64,000 nt of DNA from Hymenolepis diminuta (lineage: Eukaryota; Platyhelminthes; Cestoda; Cyclophyllidea; Hymenolepididae). Positions 53,764 through 64,000 of the stretch are shown here, one piece after another; the stretch's first letter is position 1, and every line of letters starts with the position of its first letter. The notes under the pieces were generated by a model. The model did not search any database, was not told the origin of the DNA, and worked only from the letters and a program-made list of their open reading frames with translations. The position numbers and the translations under genes are program-made. The DNA is taken from assembly GCA_900708905.1 (NCBI GenBank), contig CAADRB010000019.1, forward strand, positions 1,257,447 to 1,321,446, in the 5' to 3' direction.

Positions 53764-56700
53764 CCATTTCCTTCCCCTTTTTCCACTCTTAAAATCCCTC
53801 AAATTAGTACGCAGACACTGATTGATATGAGAGATGACTGCTGATCTAATACTTCCACTTAACGCCACACGCGAACAAACTGTAGTTAAATATTCACTCT
53901 CGAATTGATATTACTGTCTGATGCTACTTAATTTCCCTTCTCCCTGTCCTCCGTCCTTATCCTTGACCCAAAGTCCGTGGATTATGACTTATTTTAATCA
54001 ATATGAAATGTAAATGCTTTGGATTTTTTTTCTAAGTAGACAGATATCAGTCTCATCTTTTGCTCTTTTGAATTTTGACTATAGCAGTGATGTAACCTTT
54101 AATGGCAGTCGTCAGTTGGGCTTCGTTTTAATTATTTTCATAATCTGTTGGCACATGTCCATATACGAAAAAATTATTGTATGAGAAATCTTCAATCTTA
54201 AAATGGTTTAAGAATAATTTCCAATTATGAGAGCTAAGTATTGTGGGCTATCCATTTTCGTTTATAATGAAGAAGGCTTAGTATTGTATGCTGTAGTTAT
54301 GACTGGTTGTGGTTGTAATAGCTCCCGATTAGAACCTGTAGGTTTAAGGGTTATAGCATCTGATCCTAGATCTCTAAATCACGACCATAGAAAAAGTACA
54401 AGAGCAGCATGGTAAATACTGAAGTGGGATATGGTCGAAAAACTTGTTTTGCCTTCGATTGCTGCTAAACGATCACTGCTACTACTGTCGTCACCGGTAT
54501 GATTTAGGGTAAATCCGTGATATTGCCATGTACTCACTCAGGCCACTTCGTGACTACCGTTGCTCAGATCTAACAGGGAAAAAAGACATAGCTCAAACAG
54601 TGGTTCTCCTATTAAGCAACATTAATCCCCCAAGTGGATTTCGAGAAAATGATTGGCAGACTGGTTAGCTAATACTCAGCCATGGCTAGATTGCATTCCC
54701 AGAAATTAGCATAAAAACCCTAAAATCGATAATCCTGTGCATGAGGGATGAAGCAGGTGTGCGGAAAATATTCGAGTTGGCCTTCTAAAGATCATACACT
54801 AATTTCGAAATTAATAATAGAATAGACATGATTGAAGAGGGGAATCATTTTCCTCTAAAATGTAGGCCGACTTGAATGCCAAACATTGTTTGATTGTCTG
54901 TTAAAAGTGCACATAGGAGCCGATCCATCTAGCTTAGTCGGTGAAATTTCTTACTTCAGTTGGACAAATAATAGACCATATGGAATTAAATAGCTAAATG
55001 CCGAATTTCGAATCAAATTGTGGGATGAGGGATGTTAGAAAAGTGACGAAAAAAATTTTAATAATTGCAGCAGAATATCGCTGATTATATGGCCGTGTTC
55101 TTGCGTATTATAATGTAGATTTGTTCAAATATAAATATAACATTTAAAGTAAGACAGACACTGTAGAAAAGGGGGGGGGTTGCTGAGAATATGCCATATC
55201 CTACCTAGTATCTGTAACGTCTGAGCTATCAGTATCAAACCACATGATAAACTCCCTTTGAGACATGGTGACATGAGTATGATTGACTTCCTTCGTCTTG
55301 TTTGCCTATCTGAGCAGCTGTAATTTACAAAATATAATCCGAAGTGTTTCAGGTCAAGATGTGTTCTCTCCGAAATTTTCTGGATATAGTGTACGTAGCT
55401 TCCAATATATTACTGTATCAGCTAGCTACTCTTTAATTTTATCACCAACAATAATAACTTTGAAATATGTGCAATCATCAGTCAGAATTCATTATCCATG
55501 AACCATAAGGTTTTAGACAATTCATTTTTAAGCTTAGGTACAAAGTTTCAATTCGGCTTTTCAAGTGCGGCAGCTTGGCTAATGTCATAATACGGTAGTG
55601 CCGACGACTAACCGCGGATGATGTGCGACTTTCATTCACTTTTCTTAAATTTTGTCTGTTTGAATATACGAAGCTAGTATGCATACTAAGAAGCATGACA
55701 ATTTCTCCTTAATTTGATTTCAAATCTTTCGTGATGCGAAGTATCATTGCATTTCACTGACCACTTTATAACTTCGACAAACTAGGCCAAGGTCACATAA
55801 CCTCAAGTCATTCTGATCAGAGAGATCTAATCATAACTGCACTGTCTGCACAAAAGTGGACCAAGTATAATATCCATTGCTCTTGAGTTCATTGGAGAAA
55901 AACATAGCCAATAAATCCGAAACTTTGGTGCCTCCCGTCTTATTTGTAAGCACTCAATACCATGAGTAGGAACACATGTAGGGGTGAAAACATTTGCTTG
56001 AGCCAGAAAACTCACTAACCTCCTTACTATCTCTTGTTTTAAAATGATGTATAGTTGCATTTATTACGTAGTCTAATCAATAAGCATTCCATTTTGATTA
56101 AATAATACCCTCTGACTAAAAAATTAATAGGCACGGACTAAATTATAATCTTATAACTTGGCGAGACGCTGACAAGCAAAGACTAAAGCCATAGACTGCC
56201 CCGAGTGATCTCGCAGGGGTCTACCAGCAGGAGGCCTATATTTCTACATAAATGGTCCTGTCAAAAATAATAGTGCATCAGAAAATACCTACACTTCTGT
56301 CTTCTCGTTCTCCCCGGGTCTTTGTCAACTGTAATCTACCAATATCTGGTCAAAATTAGTTTTCTACCAGTACAACAATACCACAGATAGACTTTACAAA
56401 ATTTCTATATAATCGGTATTGAATATAGTCGTCAAAAAGATACTGTTTATGCGGAACCTCGGCTGTATCGATTATTTGCAAATGAGTGTGAGATGAAGAA
56501 GCCTTGATGAATTGACCATGTTGAAATACTGGAAATGTAAGATAAAGAGAAGGTAGCAAAATTATATGCTGTCATATTATACAGATCTCCCTTTTACTGA
56601 AGGATATAATTGATTTCAGGAGGCGAAGTTTAAAAGATCCGAAAACTTGAGGATTCCAGAGTTCAGACACAGTAGGGCTTTTGATTCTTCTAAAAGCACC

Positions 56701-59700
56701 TTCGTTTTCCGCGTTTTATTTTAATGCTAATTGTATTTAGACCCCTTCCACGATTGAAAATTTTTAATTTTGTTTCTATGTATAATAATCGAATCCGATT
56801 TAGATATTCTGTAACGTTTCTTGCTTCTCTCGAAACAATTAAATGGCACTTAAGATTGACATATGAAAAAGGCGCAGTCGATCTTAAAACAATTATGGTA
56901 TTAGTGAAAGTTATTAAAAATGATTTAAATTCATATTTCTTTAGAACATACATAGAATTCCTTATATATTTACTTTAAATGGACACAAAATTTCAATTCC
57001 CACAAACACAGAAAGCATCGTCAAATATGACTACGACTCAAAGAAGAAATTAATTTGATTTTTTGTCTTATTTAGATAATGCATAATCATTAGAAGGGAA
57101 AAATGTTTTTTTCCGATCCTTTTGCTACACTAGCTAGAAAGTAAGATTAAGAGGAGGTCCATTAAGTCTGCTCAGTCACGAAGTCAGGATTTTAGGACAA
57201 TATGTTTTATGCCTATCAGGGGATGAATTTTAACCCTCAAGGCTCTGGTAGGTTATTATTAGGGAGTATTAATAATCCAACTCACCCAATGTGTTAGTCA
57301 AAATGAGGGATCTTAATGGTAGACTTTTTAATTATTTGTTAACCGTAAGAATGACCGAGAAATTTAAAAAAATTACCCCAAAATAGTATGGTCTCTTCAC
57401 GACTATGATTTTCAACTATACAGATTGCTTGATAAGTCGATATTCCTCTTTTCCAAAATTATTTGGGTAACGATATATTTAATTTTTTTCCAAATTTCGT
57501 ATTTGGAGAAAAGCAACTGGGAGAAGGGAGTATCCTGCAATATGGAAAGGAAAATAAGAGTTGAAGATTCCAGTCATGAAATTTAACGATTTCTCAAGGG
57601 CAGAATTTATACCTGGTGCCTCTTTGTTTGAAGACCTCCATGGCTTGAGGATATACGCCCGGCTAGGGTTTGGGTCGGACATTTGTACTGAATGATAGGT
57701 TTCGTAAACAGCAGTTCGTATTTTCATAGCATATTTTACAAGGCGATTCTACTCTATTTACTAGCAGGAAAAAGTGTACAATTCAACTTTTACCTGTTTA
57801 AGTTTGAATGGTGTCGTAAATTCCATCATCATATCTGTGGAGCGGTTAGCTGATAAAAGTTACGATCTGCAACCAGTGCAAGTTAAGTAAGAGCAGTTCA
57901 ACACAGTATTATATAAGGAAATAGAATTCGCTGTGTAACGTCCCTTTTCTCAAATTGTTATTAATATTTATTATTTGCCTTTTTATCTTAACTAATACTT
58001 ATTGGAATACCATCAAGCTAGTTTAAAGCTGATATTTTTAATATATTTATTATTTCGCCTAAGTCGTTAACTCACAATTGCCTTTGATAACAATTCGAGT
58101 GAACTTAATAAGAGACACCGGTGTATTGACACTAATGTTGACTTTGCAATACGAGAGTATTGAGCAAAAAATATTGATCAAAGCTCGTAAAATAATCTAA
58201 ATAGTGTATAATGATACGAGAAAGACAATATCACATCATCTTTCTTAACTAAAGTGATTGCACATATTTCCTATTGAGAAATGAATGATTAAAAGCGTGA
58301 CTATTTTTTTTCAAGGAAAACGGTCATTTGTTCCAGGTTACAACATGAGACACTTTAAATATAGATCCAGCTAAACTCAGCTCTCTCTGTTACCCCCAGC
58401 TGAGAATATTATTAAATATTAATACCGGAACCCAAAATTAAGCCGGTAAAATCAATAGAGCTGAAGTAATGTAAGATATCAAGGTACCAAAGGATTTACA
58501 ATTTCATCTTACATTGTTCTAAAACTCAACTCTCTGGGTTGGATACATAAATTCCTGAGTGTGTCTAACCCATTCTGAGGTTATTGAGTTGCTGATTTTT
58601 CAGCTCGAATAAAATACCTCATTGAATGGTCCAAAACAGTTAGTTGCTATATTAAAATTTGTTTCCCATGATAAAATTTTAGTAAGCTGTGTAAGCAGCT
58701 CCGGAATTTAGGAGGAAAAAATAAAACATTAGGGCGGCAAACCAGAAATTGTATACTCTCATAAGTTGCAAATCGAAATAAGTTCAAAGATAAAGACTAT
58801 CCTAGATTCTTAGCAAACGGTATGCTGGAGACTTTAAGGGTACAATCCATTTGAATTAAGTTTATTATTATTTTGATATTACATCAAAACATTAATGTCT
58901 GATATTTAATATCTGAACTTTATTGGGATCCCATGTCACCAATTAAATATAAAGTTTTAGACGTGTTTAAACGTATCAACAAATCAAAATATTATTTCTT
59001 TTTATTAAATGTTTATGTATTTGTGCTAATAAGGAAGTAAGTTCGAAATTAGATTTTGAATTTAGCATTCAATTATGTTAACTAATAAAAATAGCAATAA
59101 CTATTACGCATTCTGATTTCATGATAAAAACTTATAGATAAAACAAAATTTACCATGAAACATTTGGATATCCTTTCACTTTTCTGAAACTACCTTGCCT
59201 TTTAAATAATGTAATATTAAATGATATTAATACACAAGCTATAAATATTAAAAGAATTTTGGAGATAAATATTTATTTATCTAGCATTGAGAAATACTTA
59301 ATAAATTATTTTTTTCTGTTCCATATTACAATATTTATTTTAAAGTTCGTAAATATGTTTTCTGACAAGTGACAGTTGAAAATCAAAATTAAATATTTTT
59401 ATTTGGATTCTGAATCATCTGGTAATTTTTTGTCCCTAGATCTCAATATTACAAATGGAATAGCAAAATACTGCATTAGAGGATGAAACGATGAGGGGAA
59501 GACTTAAAAATAAATAATAAATAATAAGAGACATCGGGAGTTTTACATTAATTGAATTCTAGATGCATTTATATTGACTAATTTTTCATGAAACTTACAG
59601 TTTCAAAACTCATGTTTCGTGATCTAACCCATCTGTCCCCTAGTAAATTTAAGTCCATTATATTTGGAACTTTTTTACCAGATGGTTTAACTAGGTGGCT

Positions 59701-62700
59701 GGTCATATCACATCGATTCATTTTTTTGAGTAGCAATGTTTTTTAAAGTAAAGACCCATTTCTCTTTTCAGCGAAAAACATAAATTTAGAAGCGTTTAAT
59801 ATTCTTGCTAGAAGCACACCAACATTTCACTTTACAGAGAGGGAAAACAGAAATGAATTCACCGGTCTCCAATCATTATAGACTCTCACTAACACTTCAT
59901 TTGCTCAAAATGTTTTACCTAAACTGTGTATGCCATCCGTTTAGTTTATATTGGCATCTGGTAATTTGAAATAATCCATCATATAGGTGGGCAGATGTTT
60001 AATAGCAATCGAAAGTAATCGTTGTTGAAGCTTGGTGGCGTGAATTAGCATAAACTTTCGTGACCCTTTTTATATTGATATAGGTAAATGTAGTGTATAA
60101 TTTTGCTATAACGTAACCAACTAGGAGTTCGGATAGTAATCTAGCAGAGCCAACAATCTAGAAAACTCGGTAATATAGCAACTTAACACAGAAGCCAATA
60201 ACCCACGGCAGATAAGAAGGCACGTTATAGTCAACACGAGTGTATTAACGAAACTCGCACTCAATCGGTATCGGTCAAAACAAATAAGAATAATTATCAA
60301 GCGTCTTTTATCGGTGAGGAAATAAAGAAAGAAATTATATTTTTATTCATAGAAAAATATTGGGAGCGGGGAAAAATAATTATCGTTTCTTCTAACAATT
60401 TCATTCATAAGATTCTAATGAGCAGTACTTTGAATACCAATACATATACTTCATAAAAAGTATTATATCAGTCCGAGACACAATTCCTAGAACACTGATA
60501 GGTTGAGTTTGGTTGTCAGTGATGACACTCTTCATTATAAAAATGAAGAAAAATAACCCTTAGGTTGAATATAGTCTTAGTAATGTCGTAGAAAATAAGA
60601 AGTTGGTTGGTCGCAAAGAAGGCTCAAGCCTTTAGTGACCTAAGAGTTCAGATCCCAAAGGTGTTTGTTCACGTAATCATCAATGTTGGATGACATCAGA
60701 AGAGAATAAATAGTTGGGCGGAAAGCGGAAAAAGGTCTAATGTTCGCAGAATGATCAATGTCCTGGGACAATATTAGAATTTCCTAATATTTCTAAGATG
60801 AACCAGTATTAAGCTACTAACCATAAAACTCGAGATAGCTGCACATCCAACTACAACACACTACTAAATTATCAGCCTTATTGTACCACAACGCCAAAAG
60901 ACTGATACGCAATTCCTAACTTTGTAGAATATTTAGGATGACTGAAACCTGAAAACGTTTGCCATGGATAATGGCAAATAATTATATTAAATATGACGGT
61001 TGAGACACACAAACCATATTGATTAAATCCAAATGGATGCCGTTTGATACGTTCCCTTTAGTTCTGCTTGCTTGAAGTAGTTTAGAAATACCAAAAGAAA
61101 ATGGGGAAATTTGAATACAACTTTTCGATATTTCTTACTAATTCGTCCAATAATTATACGAGTCGATACTAAAAAATGGTGTCTGCAAGTATCCTTGAAA
61201 GAATCTTAAAATATAATTCTAGTTTCAAAATTTTCCCCAGGAAACCAAATAAATTATCGAATTGTGCCTGTGATGGATATGCATAACTAATTGTGAATAG
61301 AAAGTTGATATTCTGAACTTATGTTTTAAACATATAAATTCACATTAAGCAAACATTGGCATTTTGCAATATTTCAGAAAAAGTAATATAATCGCAGAAG
61401 GGTAAATTTTGAATAACCGAAAATGGAAAGTTAAATTCGGTTAAAGCATAAAAAATGGCTGCGTTTCGTCGAGAGTCGAGCTTTCCTGCTGTTAAATTAT
61501 TTGTCATTTGCGGTTAATGTAGCCAAGTTAAATGCTAAGCAAATATAAAAGATCAATCATTTATGGAAAAACTTGTAACATGGTGAATGAATAATGCAGT
61601 GAATATTGAAGGGGGTATACTTTAATGACTGCTTTTAAAACACTGAGCTTACGAAGTTATGCAATGAAAGCACTAAAGGAAAATTCTATTCGTATGTTCA
61701 AATGAAAACGCACTTTGGATGTATCTTAAATGTACTACTAAACTTGGTTAACTCCTATTTAAAAATTTGTAATGTAACTATCGGAAATGTCCCTTTTCGT
61801 TTTTTCCTACCAAAATAATTCAATTTATCGACCCAATTTAACTCCGAAGTAAGATTTCAGAGTTTGAATAGTTTATCAAATATTTGCATATGTATACCAT
61901 ACTTATGCAACTTCACTAATATTATACAACTGATAAATATTTTATCCTTATAAATATTTGCAATATAAACATATCAATTTTTGTCTACCTTACCTAGTAT
62001 TTGAATATTTGAAAACTAAAATTTTTAATAGAAGAGTATTTATTTATTATATTCATAGTTTTAGTTCAATAGAATATCATCCACACATCTAATAAAGATA
62101 AGAGACAACTGCGTGTATACCAGTCCGAGCCACTTTAGCAAACTCTATAGTTAAAATTACAATCTTCCAATTTGACTTACATTATAATTATTTTATCTTT
62201 ATTTTATTTATTTTAATTTGATAATTTTATATTGTTCAGTTTTTCATTATTTATGATCCTCTACTCAAAGAGTTTGCTTAATGTTACCAAATATTAATTT
62301 ATTATTTGTAAATAGATCGAATTTTAAAACCGGTTATTCTAATACAAATCGTTTTTGAATTTAATGCAAGCTCAAGTATTAACTTAAATATATAGTTTTT
62401 AAAATGAATTATTTTTGAACTAGCAGCAATTCAAGTTTTGGAATTTTTATTTTATTTTGATTTATTTAAGATTATTTCAGAAATAAATTTGCCAAATATT
62501 ACTGTGCATCATGTGAAGCAATAGTTCGGTTTATAACTTGATTTACAAAATCGAATGTCATTCTCAAAAATAACTGATTTCATTAAGGAGAATATTATTA
62601 AAAGAATGAAATATTTAAGAAAATTTGACCCGAGAACAATTTGCAGATCACCCTCCACCTTGTAATGAGCACTGCAAGCATGCTTTTGTGCTTAAAAGGG

Positions 62701-64000
62701 GTATGAAGTCCAACTGAAAGTCTTCGTTTACACTTTCCAAATGCTTAAAGATTGACAAACTTATAATGATCTCGTGATCTCATCAACAAGTCATGTTTTA
62801 TTTATTTGAGCCTTAGAGTCATCTCAAAGAACTTTACTCTTACCTGAGAAAAATATGCGTAATTAAAAATATATTTTCATATTTAGAGTTTTATTTATCT
62901 TAAGATGTCATTGGATACTTATAGATCACAACATTATCTCCATATTTTAATTTAGATAGGATCAACCTATAAATGAAGAGCTTTATCTCCCATTATTATT
63001 ATTATTACTCATGGCGAAGCAATGAAACACAATTTAAACAATTGGAAATAATCCAATCAGAAACAGTAGTAAAATAGTCCAACAAGAGGTGAAAGAGGTT
63101 TAACCGGTAGAAGTGGAGAATAGATTTAGGGGATCTAGAGAGTCCTAATTCAAGTTCTAAATTCATTGTACCGGTATATTTTTAACAAATGGTTCTAAAG
63201 TTTACATTTCAGGGATCGTCTCTCTATTTTTATAAGTGAGATTTCATATTTGTGATGTTTAGAATTTGACTAGTTGAGCGGGAATTTTGCCATACCATCT
63301 TATTTGACATTAACAAAGATGAATTTAATGAAGCATTCGAAATTAAAAATATATATATATAACAGGCAGTTTGAAATGAAATAAATAAATGAACATAAAA
63401 TACTATTAATTTGTAATCATTTAGTGTTTATAAAATAACCAACTTCTCACCTATAAATTGTCTAATTCTATTTCAAAATATGAACCAGAAAAAATCAGTA
63501 TGGGTAACAATTTCAAAAATTTTTGCTTGAATAAATTCCTTTCTGAAATTCTTTCATTATGTGAGCATATACAAAAGTGTCACTGCTGCTTTAATCTGTG
63601 TCAGCTTAGACAAAATTTATATACTCTTGTCTAGTTTGCGATGTAGAATTTCTAATAGTAAGTTCATTGTGACGTTGTTAACGCTGTGCAATCGGTTGAG
63701 ATTAAGAGTGAACCAAATCCAAATGAACTGACAATTATCTTAATTGGACTTCATCTAGTTTTCTCAATGTAATTCAATTTAAGTCTTACGGACTGACTGT
63801 CGGAAAGCGGAAATTTAAAAGACCTAAGAAGAATTCGAAAAGTATATGAACAAGCTCGTTATTTGTGTCTTGACTTTCCGATTACTGTTTCTGTGTGTTT
63901 ATACTTCAAAATGAAGTACTTCTGCTCCCCTATTGTTGGCCAACCAACAGGCTGGTCAATCTCCAACATCCAGTATACATAGAGTAAATTATAATAATGA
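53764..64000. other. Intergenic, AT-rich, no gene recognised
   Basis: About 10 kb downstream of ERK without a recognisable exon. It contains a poly-G run near 55170, a possible decayed repeat A copy near 59600-59720, very AT-rich tracts (59200-59340, 62160-62470), short ATT and AT microsatellites (62990, 63350) and a segment resembling part of ERK intron 9 (62990-63060). Open frames at 57727-57479 and 56060-55827 (minus) have no family match. Confidence 0.5.

Noticed and set aside
56690..56978. Overlapping long frames on both strands
   Set aside because: Mutually antisense, Lys/Ile/Phe-rich from AT content, with no family match on either strand.
57479..57727. Minus-strand frame with a SNKEAPGINS string, vaguely like the KAPGxDGI motif of LINE RT
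   Set aside because: No following RT motifs are found in any frame, and the key Asp is absent; the resemblance is too short.

Overview
This is an AT-rich, intron-containing animal nuclear window. It most resembles a parasitic flatworm (platyhelminth). The main pointers are an ERK gene with three 32-36 bp introns near its 5' end and multi-kilobase introns further 3', a pattern known from schistosomes and relatives, and degenerate Ty3/gypsy and LINE relics. No species can be named from the sequence alone. A run of exactly 50 Ns (12266-12315) marks an assembly gap.

Layout. (1) At 1-677, minus strand: the 5' three exons of a mitochondrial ribosomal protein L12 gene, which runs off the left edge. 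(2) At 2698-3106, plus strand: a short CNBP-like zinc-knuckle/RGG protein with two exons. (3) From about 8 to 30 kb: a gene-poor, transposon-rich tract. It holds three degenerate Ty3/gypsy relics (about 10.5-11.7 kb plus, 16.6-19.9 kb minus, 27.6-29.5 kb plus), a LINE endonuclease relic (19.9-20.3 kb minus), a possible LINE RT scrap (25.4 kb) and several copies of an unnamed dispersed repeat. (4) At 31827-32487, minus strand: a second CNBP-like gene with five zinc knuckles, inverted relative to the first. (5) At 34523-53661, plus strand: a complete ten-exon ERK-type MAP kinase gene of 367 aa, whose large introns carry repeat and structure candidates. (6) From 53.8 to 64 kb: AT-rich DNA in which I recognise no gene.

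The four genes are housekeeping or signalling genes (mitochondrial translation, RNA binding, growth-factor signalling) with no sign of joint function. Each ATG is preceded within about 60 nt by a splice-acceptor-like sequence, compatible with a short 5'UTR intron or spliced-leader trans-splicing.

The most striking observations outside the genes are these. First, a perfectly identical 679-bp inverted repeat lies inside two otherwise diverged gypsy copies, suggesting gene conversion or an assembly collapse. Second, an LTR-like module in ERK intron 8 has a TATA box and two hairpins, one enclosing the polyadenylation signal. Third, two compact predicted RNA folds lie at 12423-12481 and 46463-46553.
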